This document shows, in pieces, positions 40,591 through 50,886 of a stretch of 64,000 nt of DNA. The position numbers and the translations under genes are program-made. A model generated the notes under the pieces. The model worked only from the letters and a program-made list of their open reading frames with translations. It searched no databases and was not told the origin of the DNA. Source of the DNA: Actinomadura luteofluorescens (GTDB lineage: Bacteria; Actinomycetota; Actinomycetes; Streptosporangiales; Streptosporangiaceae); assembly GCF_013409365.1 (NCBI RefSeq), contig NZ_JACCBA010000001.1:6138001-6202000 (forward strand), in the 5' to 3' direction. How positions within the stretch are numbered: the first letter of the stretch is position 1; the number at the start of each line of letters is the position of its first letter.

Positions 40591-41943
40591 TCAACGGCGC
40601 GGGCCGCCGTTGACGAACTCGGTCGGGACGGCGGGCTCGCCCTTGGACAGCCGGCGCGCCGTCGGGGGCAGTTCGGCGACCGAGCGCGCGTGGCGTTCCC
40701 GCGCGTCGCCGAGCGCCTCGCGCCCGACGACCTCGCCGTCCCGCACCAGCGGCACCTGGAGAACGCGGTCGTGGGGGCCGGGCGTCGGCTCGGTCGTGAA
40801 CACGGTCTCGGCGTAGGCGACGCCGTGCCCGTCGACGCGGCGGATGGCGGTCTTGCGGCCGCCGCGGCTCGGCTTGCCCGTCGAGCGCTTGGCGACCGCG
40901 CGCATGGGGGCGTCCTCCCGCGGGCCGTCCGCCCGCGCGACGAGCTTGTAGACGAGCGAGGCCGTGGGGGCGCCGGAACCGGTGACCAGGGACGTCCCCA
41001 CGCCGTACCCGTCCACGGGCGCCGCGCCGAGCGCCGCGATGCCGTACTCGTCGAGGTCGCCGGTCACCACGATGCGGGTGCCGTGCGCGCCGAGGGAGTC
41101 GAGCTGCTCGCGGACGCGCCGCGCCATCACGCCGAGGTCGCCGCTGTCGATCCGGACGGCGCCGAGGTCCGGGCCCGCCAGCTCCACCGCCGTCCGGACG
41201 GCCCGCTCGACGTCGTAGGTGTCGACCAGCAGCGTGGTGCCCTCGCCGAGGGCCGCGAGCTGCGCCTCGAACGCGTGCCGCTCGCTGTCGTGCAGGAGGG
41301 TGAAGGAGTGGGCGCTCGTCCCGGCGGTCGGGACGCCGTACAGCCGGCCCGCCTCCAGGTTGGACGTGGTGGTGAACCCGGCGATGTAGGCGGCGCGGGC
41401 GGCGGCGACGGCGGCGCGCTCGTGGGTGCGCCGCGACCCCATCTCGATGATCGGGCGCTCCTGCGCGGCCTGCGCCATCCGGGACGCGGCGGACGCGATC
41501 GCGCAGTCGTGGTTGAGGATCGACAGGGCGAGGGTCTCCAGCAGGACCGCCTCCCCGAACGTCCCCTCGACCATCAGGATCGGCGATTCGGGGAAGTAGC
41601 ACTCGCCTTCGGGGTAGCCCCAGACGTTCCCGGTGAAGCGGTACTTCTCCAGCCAGCGCACCGTGGGCTCGTCCACGATGCCGTTCTCGCTGAGGAACTC
41701 CAGCTCGGCGTCGCCGAAGCGGAACGCCTCGATGGCGTCCAGGAGCCGCCCGGTGCCGGCGACGACCCCGTACCGGCGCCCGGCGGGCAGGCTGCGCGCG
41801 AACACCTCGAAGACCGCGCGGCGGCCGTCCGTCCCGCTGCGCAGGGCGGCCTGCAGCATGGTCAGCTCGTACTGGTCGGTCAGCAGGGCCGTGCCGTCAC
41901 CAAGGTCCACAAGTGGAACTTTAGGGCCGACTGCGGGCACCAT
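40591..41943 (-). CDS. pncB: Nicotinate phosphoribosyltransferase
   Basis: About 450 residues from the ATG at 41943. 'TALLTDQYELTMLQAALRSG' opens the domain, 'GVPTAGTSAHSFTLLHDSE' carries the active-site His region, 'RIDSGDLGVMARRVREQ' and 'GTSLVTGSGAPTASLVYKL' complete the phosphoribosyl site. It makes nicotinate mononucleotide from nicotinate and PRPP. With pncA it forms an NAD-salvage pair. It is divergent from clpS, exactly as Rv1330c is from Rv1331 in M. tuberculosis. Confidence 0.95.
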   Translation of the reverse strand: MVPAVGPKVPLVDLGDGTALLTDQYELTMLQAALRSGTDGRRAVFEVFARSLPAGRRYGVVAGTGRLLDAIEAFRFGDAELEFLSENGIVDEPTVRWLEKYRFTGNVWGYPEGECYFPESPILMVEGTFGEAVLLETLALSILNHDCAIASAASRMAQAAQERPIIEMGSRRTHERAAVAAARAAYIAGFTTTSNLEAGRLYGVPTAGTSAHSFTLLHDSERHAFEAQLAALGEGTTLLVDTYDVERAVRTAVELAGPDLGAVRIDSGDLGVMARRVREQLDSLGAHGTRIVVTGDLDEYGIAALGAAPVDGYGVGTSLVTGSGAPTASLVYKLVARADGPREDAPMRAVAKRSTGKPSRGGRKTAIRRVDGHGVAYAETVFTTEPTPGPHDRVLQVPLVRDGEVVGREALGDARERHARSVAELPPTARRLSKGEPAVPTEFVNGGPRR

Positions 41944-42056
41944 GGTGACGCGGGCCGCCACACGGCGCGGGGGAGCGGCGCATAGCATCGGATGCGGCGG
42001 GCGGCCGCGTCCTCCAGGGCGGGACCGCGCGAGCGAAGAGAGGGGAGACCCGGCCA

Positions 42057-42362
42057 ATGAGCGCCATGAGCACGGCGCCCGCACCGGTGGAGTCGAAGCG
42101 GCCGGAGGCGGCGGAGGACGTGAGCGCCGACCGGCCCTGGCTGGCGATCGTCTGGAACGACCCGATCAACCTGATGTCGTACGTCACGTACGTGTTCCAG
42201 GCCGTCTTCGCCTACCCCAAGGCCAAGGCCGAGAAGCTGATGCTCGACGTGCACCACAAGGGCCGCGCGGTGGTGGCCAACGGCACCCGCGAGGAGATGG
42301 AGCGGGACGTGGAGATCCTGCACTCCTACGGACTGTGGGCGACCGTGAAACGGGACGACTGA
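42057..42362 (+). CDS. clpS: ATP-dependent Clp protease adaptor ClpS
   Basis: A 101-residue protein. An Ala/Pro/Glu-rich N-tail (1-25) is followed by the ClpS core 'PWLAIVWNDPINLMSYVTYV', with the Asn-Asp of the N-degron pocket. 'KLMLDVHHKGRAVVANGTRE' and 'LHSYGLWATVKRDD' complete the fold. It delivers N-end-rule substrates to ClpAP/ClpCP. ATG at 42057 or 42066. The DUF2017 gene begins 4 bp after its stop, so they form an operon. Confidence 0.95.
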   Translation: MSAMSTAPAPVESKRPEAAEDVSADRPWLAIVWNDPINLMSYVTYVFQAVFAYPKAKAEKLMLDVHHKGRAVVANGTREEMERDVEILHSYGLWATVKRDD

Positions 42363-42366
42363 GCCG

Positions 42367-42894
42367 ATGAGCCATGTGAAGAAGAAGCGCGACGGTTTCC
42401 GGGTCCGGCTGGAGCCGGAGGAGACCGCGCTGCTGCGCGCCCTCATGGAGCAGCTGCTCGCCCTCCTCGGCGAGGAGGCCGGTGAGGACGGCGAGCTGGC
42501 GTCCCTCGGCATCGCCGAGAACGCCACGAAGTCGGACGATCCGGTCCTGGCGCGGCTGTTCCCGGACGCCTACCGCGACGACGGCGAGGCCGCCGGGGAG
42601 TTCCGCCGCTACACCGAGATGGGCCTGCGCGACGGCAAGCGCGAGGCGGCCCGGACGGTGCTCGGGGCGCTGGGGGAGAACGGCACCGAAGCCGTCCTCG
42701 ACGAGAAGCAGATGCAGGAGTGGCTGCGGGCGCTGAACGACCTCCGGCTGGCGCTCGGCACCCGCCTGGACATCACCGAGGACTGGTACGAGGAGGCGGG
42801 CGGCCTGGACCAGCGCGACCCGCGCGCCCCCATGTTCGCCGCCTACGACTGGCTGACGATGCTGCAGGACGGTCTCGTCCGTGCCCTGGAGTAG
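42367..42894 (+). CDS. DUF2017 family protein
   Basis: A 175-residue, mostly helical, acidic cytoplasmic protein ('VRLEPEETALLRALMEQLLA', 'ARLFPDAYRDDGEAAGEFRR', 'LNDLRLALGTRLDITEDW'). DUF2017 proteins follow clpS throughout Actinobacteria (Rv1332 in M. tuberculosis). Function is unknown, though the constant position hints at a role in ClpS-linked proteolysis. ATG at 42367. Confidence 0.92.
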   Translation: MSHVKKKRDGFRVRLEPEETALLRALMEQLLALLGEEAGEDGELASLGIAENATKSDDPVLARLFPDAYRDDGEAAGEFRRYTEMGLRDGKREAARTVLGALGENGTEAVLDEKQMQEWLRALNDLRLALGTRLDITEDWYEEAGGLDQRDPRAPMFAAYDWLTMLQDGLVRALE

Positions 42895-42915
42895 GCGCCG
42901 CCTAAGCTTGCGGCC

Positions 42916-43329
42916 ATGCTGACGATTGAACGGGCCCTGGTCGACCAGATCATCGCGCACGCGCGCGCGGACCACCCCGACGAGGCCTGCGGCATCATCG
43001 CGGGCCCGGTCGGCTCGGACCGGCCCGTCCGGTTCGTCGCGATGGTCAACGCCGAGCGCTCCCCGACGTTCTACCGGTTCGACTCCCAGGAGCAGTTGAA
43101 GGTGTGGCGGGAGATGGACGACCGGGACGAGGAGCCGGTGGTGATCTACCACTCCCACACCGCGACCGAGGCCTACCCCTCCCGCACCGACATCTCCTAC
43201 GCGTCGGAGCCGAACGCGCACTACGTCCTCGTCTCGACCCGCGAGGACGACCGGGCCGAGTTCCGCTCGTTCCGGATCGTGGACGGCGAGGTCACCGAGG
43301 AAGAGGTCTCGGTCGTCGAGGGGGCCTGA
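42916..43329 (+). CDS. mec: JAMM/M67 metalloprotease Mec (CysO-cysteine peptidase)
   Basis: A 137-residue protein with the complete JAMM zinc signature: Glu23 ('HPDEACGIIAG') and 'YHSHTATEAYPSRTD', giving His79, His81, Ser89 and Asp92. In M. tuberculosis Mec (Rv1334) releases cysteine from the CysO-cysteine adduct. cysO and cysM follow, matching that pathway. ATG at 42916. It is 21 bp after DUF2017. Confidence 0.95.
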   Translation: MLTIERALVDQIIAHARADHPDEACGIIAGPVGSDRPVRFVAMVNAERSPTFYRFDSQEQLKVWREMDDRDEEPVVIYHSHTATEAYPSRTDISYASEPNAHYVLVSTREDDRAEFRSFRIVDGEVTEEEVSVVEGA

Positions 43330-43402
43330 GGGCGGTATGCGCGGCGCGGAAGGTCCGGAGGCGGCCGGGATCGGCGGCCCCGCGGCCGGTAAACTGGTCG
43401 AC

Positions 43403-43525
43403 ATGTGGACGAGCGGGCATGGGACGGGCGGCGCCGGGCGCCGCGCCGGGGCCCCAGCGGTGCCGCCCGTGCAGAGCTTCCTGTTCGGGCACTCGCGCGC
43501 CGAAGTCGTCTACGACTGTCGCTGA
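43403..43525 (+). CDS. Possible short leader peptide upstream of cysO
   Basis: A 40-residue frame starting 'MWTSGHGTGGAGRRAGAPAV' and ending '...VVYDCR'. A TAAACT (43390-43395), like a -10 box, lies only 7 bp before the ATG, which would make the mRNA nearly leaderless. It sits 91 bp upstream of cysO. A single Cys near the stop could in principle sense cysteine supply, but one codon is weak for attenuation. No Shine-Dalgarno. Confidence 0.3.
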   Translation: MWTSGHGTGGAGRRAGAPAVPPVQSFLFGHSRAEVVYDCR

Positions 43526-43616
43526 CGCGCTGATCACGCCTGGAATCATCCCGCCGCCCGCCCGGTTCAACACCAGGGGCGGGCAGTCCCGTACGACGTT
43601 TAAGGAGATCATCGCG

Positions 43617-43889
43617 ATGGCGATCGAGGTCCGGATCCCGACGATCCTGCGCAACCTCACCGACGGCGCCAAGGCCGTCGAGGGCAAGGGCGGCACGCTC
43701 GACGAGCTGTTCGCCGACCTGGACACCCGGCACGCGGGCCTGCGCGACCGGCTCGTGGACGACAAGGGCCTGCGCAAGTTCGTCAACGTCTACCTGAACG
43801 ACGAGGACGTGCGCTTCCTCGGCGGGCTGGGGACGGAGGTCGCCGACGGCGACAGCGTCACGATCCTCCCGGCCGTCGCCGGCGGCTGA
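43617..43889 (+). CDS. cysO: CysO, MoaD/ThiS-family sulfur-carrier protein
   Basis: A 90-residue beta-grasp protein from the ATG at 43617, preceded by AAGGAG 11 bases upstream. It ends in Ala-Gly-Gly, the Gly-Gly tail that is thiocarboxylated to carry sulfur. 'VRIPTILRNLTDGAKAVEG', 'FVNVYLNDEDVRFLGGLGT' and 'DGDSVTILPAVAGG' fit CysO of M. tuberculosis. It serves CysM, the next gene, as sulfur donor. The spacing between the two is 21 bp. Confidence 0.96.
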   Translation: MAIEVRIPTILRNLTDGAKAVEGKGGTLDELFADLDTRHAGLRDRLVDDKGLRKFVNVYLNDEDVRFLGGLGTEVADGDSVTILPAVAGG

Positions 43890-44858
<969 letters not shown>

Positions 44859-44922
44859 TCCGCCGGCCGGCGAACAGGGCCGGCGGCCGGGGTAGAGTGC
44901 GTACTCGAACGTGATTCTAGAA

Positions 44923-44950
44923 CCGTCCCGGCGGGCTTCCGCCGGGACGG
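44923..44950 (+). terminator. Terminator of the mec-cysO-cysM operon
   Basis: CCGTCCCGGCGG (44923-44934) pairs perfectly with CCGCCGGGACGG (44939-44950) around a tetraloop GCTT, 64 bp past the cysM stop. Confidence 0.85.
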
Positions 44951-44969
44951 TCGGACCGGGAGAGTGCGG

Positions 44970-45767
44970 ATGAGCGGGTTCGGGGACTCGACGGCGGTGA
45001 AGGCGGTCGGCGAGGGCCGGTACGAGGCCGTCCTGGACGAGGGCTACGGCATCGCCCAGGCGCTGAACGGCGGCTACCTGATGGCCGTGCTCGCCCGCGC
45101 CGCCGTGGACGCCTCCCCGCACGAGCACCCGGTCTCGACCGCGGCGAACTTCCACCGTGTCGCCAAGGCGGGCCCCGCCGAGCTGGTCGTCGACTCCCGC
45201 AAGGTGGGCCGCACGGCCGCCTCGTCCTTCGTCACCCTCGTCCAGGACGGCCGGCCCGTCGTGGACGCCCTGATCACCACCGGCACCCTCGACCCGTCCG
45301 CCGAACCCGACTTCGCCGCCGAGGCGCCCGGCGCGCTGCCGCCGCTGGAGGAGTGCACGGGGTTCCGGCCCCCCGCCGCCACCGGCGGAGGGTTCGCCGA
45401 CCAGGTCGACATGCGCTTCGACCGGACGACCATGGGCTGGCTGGACGGGCGGCCGAGCGGGCGCCCCGACATCCGCGCCTATTTCCGGCACGCCTGCGGC
45501 CAGGAGCCCGACGGCTACTCCCTGGCCCTCGCCGTGGACGCGCTGCCGCCCGTCGCGCTCAACCTCGGCGCGCAGGGCTGGGCCCCGACCGTCGAGCTGA
45601 CCTGGCACATGCGGGCCGTCCCGGCGCCCGGCTGGCTCGCCGTGCACGGCACCGGGCGGCTCCTCGCCGGCGGCTGGTTCGACGAGGAGGTGGAGGTGTG
45701 GGACAGCGCCGGCCGCCTCGTCGCGCAGAGCCGGCAGATCGCCCGCGTCCCCCTCGCCCGCTCCTGA
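44970..45767 (+). CDS. Double-hotdog acyl-CoA thioesterase family protein
   Basis: About 265 residues from the ATG at 44970, with GGGAGAG upstream. 'GYGIAQALNGGYLMAVLARA' is the hotdog helix of the thioesterase II/TesB-like family, and 'HPVSTAANFHRVAKAGPAEL' and 'RKVGRTAASSFVTLVQDGRP' are typical strands. The second hotdog ends 'AQSRQIARVPLARS'. Acyl-CoA substrate unknown. In M. tuberculosis the corresponding position between cysM and murI is held by a rhomboid protease (Rv1337), absent here. Confidence 0.88.
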   Translation: MSGFGDSTAVKAVGEGRYEAVLDEGYGIAQALNGGYLMAVLARAAVDASPHEHPVSTAANFHRVAKAGPAELVVDSRKVGRTAASSFVTLVQDGRPVVDALITTGTLDPSAEPDFAAEAPGALPPLEECTGFRPPAATGGGFADQVDMRFDRTTMGWLDGRPSGRPDIRAYFRHACGQEPDGYSLALAVDALPPVALNLGAQGWAPTVELTWHMRAVPAPGWLAVHGTGRLLAGGWFDEEVEVWDSAGRLVAQSRQIARVPLARS

Positions 45768-45913
45768 CCGGCGCGACGCACCGGCGTTTCGGAACGACGA
45801 ACGAGCGGATCTCGCGCCACCGGCGTGAGCTGGACGGTTTTCCGGTGCGTGACGGTGTGATGTCCAACGCATGACGCACCCGGGCGGGGCCGTGTCGCTT
45901 AGCCTTGTGCACC

Positions 45914-46753
45914 ATGTCAGATCCATCCCGGGGGGACGGCCTCCCAGACGCGCCCATCGGGATCTTCGACAGCGGTTTCGGGGGCCTCACGGTGGCCCGC
46001 GCCATCCTCGACCAGCTGCCGAACGAGCCGATCGTCTACCTCGGCGACTCGGGCCGCCAGCCGTACGGTCCGCGCCCGATCGCGCAGGTCCGCGCGTTCG
46101 CCCTGGAGATGCTCGACGAGCTGGTCGACGAGGGCGTGAAGATGCTGGTGATCGCCTGCAACAGCGCCAGCTCGGCGATGCTGCGCGACGCCCGCGAACG
46201 CTACGACGTCCCGGTCGTGGAGGTCATCAACCCCGCGACCCGGCGCGCCGCCCGTGCCACGTCCAACGGGCGGGTCGGCCTGATCGCCACCGAGGCCACC
46301 GTGAACAGCCGCGCCTACGAGGACGCGTTCGCCGCCGCGCCGCACATCGAGCTGGTCAGCGCCGCCTGCCCGCGCTTCGTCGACTTCGTCGAGGCGGGCG
46401 TGACGATGGGCGAGGACCTGCTCGACGCCGCCCGCGGCTACCTGCGCCCGATCGTGGACGCGGGCTGCGACACCCTGATCCTCGGATGCACGCACTACCC
46501 GCTTTTGACGGGCGTCATCTCGTATGTGGTCGGAGACGGGGTCACACTGGTCTCAAGCGCCGACGAGACCGCCAAGGACGTGTACCGAGTGCTGCACGAT
46601 CAGGGACTGGCCCGCGCCGAGGCGACGCCCCGGCCGCGGCACCGGTTCCGCGCCACCGGTGACCCCGCCGTGTTCGCCGAGCTCGGCCGCCGCTTCCTCG
46701 GACCGGAGATCGGTTCGGTGGAGAGCACGTTGAGCAAGGCTTTGACGACCTGA
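45914..46753 (+). CDS. murI: Glutamate racemase
   Basis: About 279 residues from the ATG at 45914. A TTG at 45905 is possible. The substrate motif '[16 protein letters not shown]' is followed by the two catalytic Cys sites '[12 protein letters not shown]' (Cys82) and '[11 protein letters not shown]'. It makes D-glutamate for peptidoglycan. Neighbours (metallo-beta-lactamase fold, rph, rdgB) are the usual actinobacterial order. Confidence 0.96.
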   Translation: MSDPSRGDGLPDAPIGIFDSGFGGLTVARAILDQLPNEPIVYLGDSGRQPYGPRPIAQVRAFALEMLDELVDEGVKMLVIACNSASSAMLRDARERYDVPVVEVINPATRRAARATSNGRVGLIATEATVNSRAYEDAFAAAPHIELVSAACPRFVDFVEAGVTMGEDLLDAARGYLRPIVDAGCDTLILGCTHYPLLTGVISYVVGDGVTLVSSADETAKDVYRVLHDQGLARAEATPRPRHRFRATGDPAVFAELGRRFLGPEIGSVESTLSKALTT

Positions 46754-46782
46754 TTCCTCGGGACCGCAGAGGAGGAGTGAGC

Positions 46783-47532
46783 GTGCGGGTCACTGTGATC
46801 GGCTGTTCCGGCAGTTTCCCAGGGCCGGACAGCCCCGCGTCCAGCTACCTGGTCGAGGCGGACGGCTTCTCCATGCTCCTCGACATCGGCAACGGCGCGG
46901 TCGGGAGCCTCCAGCGCTTCCACGGCCTGCTGGACATCGACGCCATCTGCATCACGCACCTGCATCCCGACCACTGCCTCGACCTCACCGTCTACTGGAT
47001 CGCGCGGACGTACTGCCCGGACGGCCCGGCGCCGCGCATCCCGGTGTACGGCCCCCGCGACACCGCCGACCACATGATCAAGGCGTACGAGCTGGAACCG
47101 AACCCCGAGATGACCGCCACCTTCGACTTCCGCCTTCTGGAGCCGGGGCCGGTGCGCATCGGGCCCTTCACGATGACGACCGCGCTGATGAACCACCCGG
47201 TCGAGGCCTACGGGCTGCGGATCGAGCACGGCGGCAGCGTCCTGACCTACTCCGGCGACACCGGCCACAGCGACGACCTGGTGCGGCTGGCCCGCGGCTC
47301 CGACCTGTTCCTGTGCGAGGCGGGGTTCGCCGACCGGCCGGACCTGCCGCCGGACATGCACCTGACGGGACGGGAGGCGGGCGAGCACGCGGAGCGGGCC
47401 GGGGTCGGCCGGCTGGTCCTGACGCACCTGCTGCCGTGGAACGACCCGTCCGAGACGCTCTCCGAGGCGAAGGCCAGCGGCTTCCGCGGCCCGGTCGAGC
47501 TGGCCGAGGTCGGCGCCGTCTACGAGTTCTGA
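46783..47532 (+). CDS. Metallo-beta-lactamase-fold hydrolase (Rv1339 type)
   Basis: A 249-residue protein from a GTG at 46783, 7 bases after AGGAGG. A GTG at 46777 is too close to it. The metal site is 'CITHLHPDHCLD', with further ligands in 'TALMNHPVEAYGL' and 'TYSGDTGHSD', and 'LVLTHLLPWNDPSE' near the end. M. tuberculosis Rv1339, in the same place, has been described as an atypical cyclic-nucleotide phosphodiesterase. That role is plausible here by position and family, not proven. Confidence 0.92.
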   Translation: MRVTVIGCSGSFPGPDSPASSYLVEADGFSMLLDIGNGAVGSLQRFHGLLDIDAICITHLHPDHCLDLTVYWIARTYCPDGPAPRIPVYGPRDTADHMIKAYELEPNPEMTATFDFRLLEPGPVRIGPFTMTTALMNHPVEAYGLRIEHGGSVLTYSGDTGHSDDLVRLARGSDLFLCEAGFADRPDLPPDMHLTGREAGEHAERAGVGRLVLTHLLPWNDPSETLSEAKASGFRGPVELAEVGAVYEF

Positions 47533-47624
47533 CGCCGCGCCGCTTCCGCGGGCCCGCCGCGGTGAGTGCCGCGTCACCCGCCGTAGGCCGGATCCGGCGA
47601 GGGCCCGGCCGCTAGGGTGGGCGC

Positions 47625-48344
47625 ATGGCTCGCCCCGATGATCGCGCATTCGACCGGCTCCGTCCCGTCCGCATCCAGCGCGGATGGCTCGACCACGCGG
47701 AGGGGTCGGTGCTCGTGGAGTTCGGAGCGACCCGGGTGCTGTGCGCCGCGTCCGTGCAGGACTCGGTGCCCCGCTGGCGGCGCGACAGCGGCCTCGGCTG
47801 GGTCACCGCCGAGTACGCGATGCTGCCGCGCGCGACCAACACCCGCAACGACCGCGAGTCCGTCAAGGGCCGGATCGGCGGGCGCACCCACGAGATCTCC
47901 CGGCTGATCGGCCGGTCCATCCGGGCGTGCCTGGACCTCAAGGCGCTCGGCGAGAACACCGTCCAGCTCGACTGCGACGTCCTGCAGGCCGACGGCGGCA
48001 CCCGCACCGCCGCGATCACCGGCGCGTACGTCGCGCTGGCCGACGCGGTGAGCTGGATGCGCGAGCGCCGCCTGCTCAGGGGGAACCCGCTCATCACCTC
48101 GGTGTCGGCCGTCAGCGTCGGCGTCGTGGAGGGCGAGCCCCGCCTCGACCTGTGCTACGAGGAGGACTCGGCCGCCGGGACGGACATGAACGTCGTCTGC
48201 ACCGGCGACGGCCGGTTCGTCGAGGTGCAGGGCACCGCGGAGGGCGCCCCGTTCGACCGGGCGGAGCTGGACGCGCTGCTCGACCTCGGCGCCGCCGGCT
48301 GCGCCGAGCTGACCCGCATCCAGAACGAGGCCCTCGGCCGATGA
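47625..48344 (+). CDS. rph: Ribonuclease PH
   Basis: A 239-residue RNase PH. '[20 protein letters not shown]' opens, '[20 protein letters not shown]' and '[20 protein letters not shown]' are the substrate-binding blocks, and '[20 protein letters not shown]' and '[20 protein letters not shown]' carry the phosphate and metal residues. It trims tRNA 3' ends phosphorolytically. Its stop overlaps the rdgB start as ATGA. Confidence 0.96.
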   Translation: MARPDDRAFDRLRPVRIQRGWLDHAEGSVLVEFGATRVLCAASVQDSVPRWRRDSGLGWVTAEYAMLPRATNTRNDRESVKGRIGGRTHEISRLIGRSIRACLDLKALGENTVQLDCDVLQADGGTRTAAITGAYVALADAVSWMRERRLLRGNPLITSVSAVSVGVVEGEPRLDLCYEEDSAAGTDMNVVCTGDGRFVEVQGTAEGAPFDRAELDALLDLGAAGCAELTRIQNEALGR

Positions 48345-48955
48345 GCGGGATCGTCCTCGCCACCCGCAACGAGGGCAAGGTCGCCGAGCTGCGCCGGATC
48401 CTCGGCGGCCTCGACGTCGTCGGCCTCGACGGCTTCCCCGGCGCCCCCGACGTGCCCGAGACCGAGCCGACCTTCGAGGGCAACGCGCTGCTGAAGGCCC
48501 GCGCCATCGCCGCGTTCACCGGCCTGCCCGCCGTCGCCGACGACTCCGGCCTGTGCGTGGACGCGCTGAACGGCATGCCCGGCGTGCTGTCGGCCCGCTG
48601 GTCGGGACGGTTCGGCGCCGGCGACCGCGACGCCGCCAACCTGCGGCTCGTCCTCGACCAGCTCGCCGACGTGGCCGACGACCGGCGCGGCGGCTCGTTC
48701 GTGTGCGCGGCGGTGCTGGTCGTCCCGGGCGGCGCCGAGCACTGCGTCGAGGGCCGCATGCACGGCACCCTCCTCCGGGAGCCGCGCGGCACCGGCGGCT
48801 TCGGCTACGACCCGATCTTCCTTCCGGACGGCGGGACCCGCACGACCGCGGAGCTGGCGCCCGCGGAGAAGGACGCCATCAGCCATCGCGGCCGGGCGTT
48901 CCGCGCGCTCGCCGAGATCGTCCCCGGCGCCCTCCGGGCCGCCGGCCAGGCCTGA
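48341..48955 (+). CDS. rdgB: XTP/dITP pyrophosphatase (RdgB/HAM1)
   Basis: A 204-residue protein from the ATG at 48341, overlapping rph by 4 bp. Hallmarks are '[16 protein letters not shown]', '[14 protein letters not shown]', '[18 protein letters not shown]', '[13 protein letters not shown]' and 'AISHRGRAF'. It hydrolyses non-canonical purine nucleoside triphosphates. It ends the conserved murI-rph-rdgB block. The next genes, on the opposite strand, are accessory. Confidence 0.96.
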   Translation: MSGIVLATRNEGKVAELRRILGGLDVVGLDGFPGAPDVPETEPTFEGNALLKARAIAAFTGLPAVADDSGLCVDALNGMPGVLSARWSGRFGAGDRDAANLRLVLDQLADVADDRRGGSFVCAAVLVVPGGAEHCVEGRMHGTLLREPRGTGGFGYDPIFLPDGGTRTTAELAPAEKDAISHRGRAFRALAEIVPGALRAAGQA

Positions 48956-48982
48956 TCCATCCGCCCGGCCGGCCGCGCCCGG

Positions 48983-49903
48983 TCAGCCGCAGCGCAGCCG
49001 GACGAAGGTGCCGTCCCAGCCGGCGCGCAGCTCCATCAGGTCGACCAGGAGCCGGACGGTCCACAGCCCGAAGCCGCGCTGGAGGGCGGAGTCGGGCGGG
49101 ATGAAGCCGGTCAGCGGGTCGGGCCCGGGGCGCCAGAAGCCGTGGTCGCCGATCTCGCAGACGAGGTCGGCGCCGTCCTGCCACGTCCACAGCCCGATCG
49201 GCGGGGTGCCGTGCTGGAGCGCGTTCGCGGCGACCTCGTTGGCGGCGGTGACGAGGTTCTGCGCCTTCTGCTTGGCCAGGCCGTGCCGGAAGGCGCGCTC
49301 GCCGACGAACACGCGCAGCGCGTGCAGGTCGTCGCCGTCGATGGAGAAGTACTCCGCGCCGGCCGGGCGGTCGGTGCGGAACCGGCGGTCGCAGCCGGAA
49401 CCGAACCTCACCGGGTCGATGTAGTCGCCGTTGGCCCCGTCGTGGCCCGGGGCGAGTAGCAGCGGATGGGTGCGGCGCGCCTCGTCGAGGATGCGGGGCT
49501 GCAGCTCCTCGGTGTCGTAGGGGCACAGGGCGCGCGCCCCGGACTCGCCGAAGACCACGTTGATGAGGGACTCGTAGCGAACCCATTCGAGCGTCTGGCG
49601 CTCGTCCCACCCGTCCCAGACCGGCTCGGCGAGGGCGCAGACGGTGCGCGGGGCGCTCTGCTTCACGATGGTCTGGTAGTCGCGCAGGGTGTGCACGGGG
49701 TGCTGGTAGAAGGCGGCGGAGTCGTAGTAGGTGACCGCTTCGCCGTGCGGGGCGAGGACGTCGCGCAGGGCGGTCAGGTTGGGTTCGCGGGCGACGGCGA
49801 TCACGACCTGGCCGTTCTCCACGCCCGATTCGAGGTAGGGGACGGTGACGGACAGGAAGTCCTCGGTGCCCCGGTACATGAACGCCTTGTGCTCCAGTGC
49901 CAT
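48983..49903 (-). CDS. MEDS-domain sensor with RsbW-like kinase domain (copy A)
   Basis: A 306-residue protein. A MEDS domain occupies about 1-170 ('HKAFMYRGTEDFLSVTVPYL', 'VALAREPNLTAL'-like steps, 'YYDSAAFYQHPVHTLRDYQT'). A GHKL ATPase follows, with N box 'VTAANEVAANALQHG' and G box 'QRGFGLWTVRLLVDLMEL'. MEDS is a sensory domain found with STAS and RsbW partners. Its ATG overlaps the stop of the STAS gene upstream (ATGA, 49901-49905). Together with the two upstream genes it forms a probable partner-switching module. Confidence 0.9.
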   Translation of the reverse strand: MALEHKAFMYRGTEDFLSVTVPYLESGVENGQVVIAVAREPNLTALRDVLAPHGEAVTYYDSAAFYQHPVHTLRDYQTIVKQSAPRTVCALAEPVWDGWDERQTLEWVRYESLINVVFGESGARALCPYDTEELQPRILDEARRTHPLLLAPGHDGANGDYIDPVRFGSGCDRRFRTDRPAGAEYFSIDGDDLHALRVFVGERAFRHGLAKQKAQNLVTAANEVAANALQHGTPPIGLWTWQDGADLVCEIGDHGFWRPGPDPLTGFIPPDSALQRGFGLWTVRLLVDLMELRAGWDGTFVRLRCG

Positions 49904-50807
49904 CAGGCGTTGCCCCCCGTCTCCGCGAGCCGCCGGCCTCGGGCGAGGCCGGGCAGCCGGTGCCAGCCGACCATGTCGATGACGCTCTCGACGTCGGGCG
50001 ACAGGTGGTCCAGGACCAGCGCGGCGTCGGCGGGCAGCCGGGTGGCGTGCTTGGCCAGCAGGTGCAGCCCGCCGAGGTCGATGAACCCGAGCCGGGACAG
50101 GTCGAGGTGGACGTTGCGGCCGGACCGCAGCCTCCGGAGCTGCTCGGCGAACACCGAGTGCCGCGCGGCGTCCAGCTCGCCCTCGACGCGCAGCCCCTCG
50201 GGCTCGAACGTGCGCACGATCTTCAGTATCCCGTCGTCGAATTCGGGGTTCACTTCCACGAGGACCTCGTGTGTGTCGCGAAGGGCGGTGAGCTCGGCGG
50301 GCGGCACGCGTGCCGGTCGACCTGGCAGATCGCCATCGCCATGGTGCTCGGCGAGACGGTGCCGCTGACGCGGTGCTCGCAGCCCAGCATCCGGCCGAGG
50401 TCGGGTCGGCCGGGACCGTTCAGCAGCCAGCTGTGGTCGGTGGTGACGCGCGCGGCGCGGAAGCCCTGCCCGAACGCGTCGCCGACCTCGCGGCCGACGG
50501 TGTCGGCCATCTTGGCCGGTTCGAACGCGCCGCCCCGGTCGAGGCACGCCTCCCGCAGCGTGATCACCCGCAGCTGGCCGGACCTGATGCGGGCGTTCAC
50601 GTCGATCGGCTGGCCAGGGCCGAGGCCGGGCAGCCGTTCGGCCGGGACATCGGTGATGTACACGACCTTCTCGGTGGTCTCCAGGCCCTCCCGGACGAAG
50701 GGCCCGATGATCTCGTCGCGCTCCTCCTGACTGCTGTAGGCCAGCCAGCCGTGATCTCCGGGACGGAGTGCGCTGACGGGGCGTTTGGCGAACCAGGATG
50801 TGTCCAT
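49903..50807 (-). pseudogene. MEDS-STAS protein gene broken by a 1-base frameshift
   Basis: The first frame from the ATG at 50807 encodes a MEDS domain ('MDTSWFAKRPVSALRPGDHG' to 'MAMAICQVDRHAC'). The -1-related frame then continues with a STAS anti-anti-sigma domain ('LTALRDTHEVLVEV', 'NVHLDLSRLGFIDLGGLHLL') to a stop overlapping the next gene's ATG. One base is missing between 50300 and 50306: adding one C in TGCCGCCCG restores a continuous Cys-Pro-Pro-Ala-Glu-Leu. It may be a true null allele, a sequencing error or, less likely, programmed slippage. The phosphorylatable Ser of classic STAS domains corresponds to the FIDLGG turn, where no Ser is seen. Confidence 0.8.
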
Positions 50808-50886
50808 GGCCTGCCCATCGGTGTGAGGCGGATCTGTTCAGCGTACGCCGGTCCGGTGCGCTTGGAAGCCCAACGCATGGAGTTCC

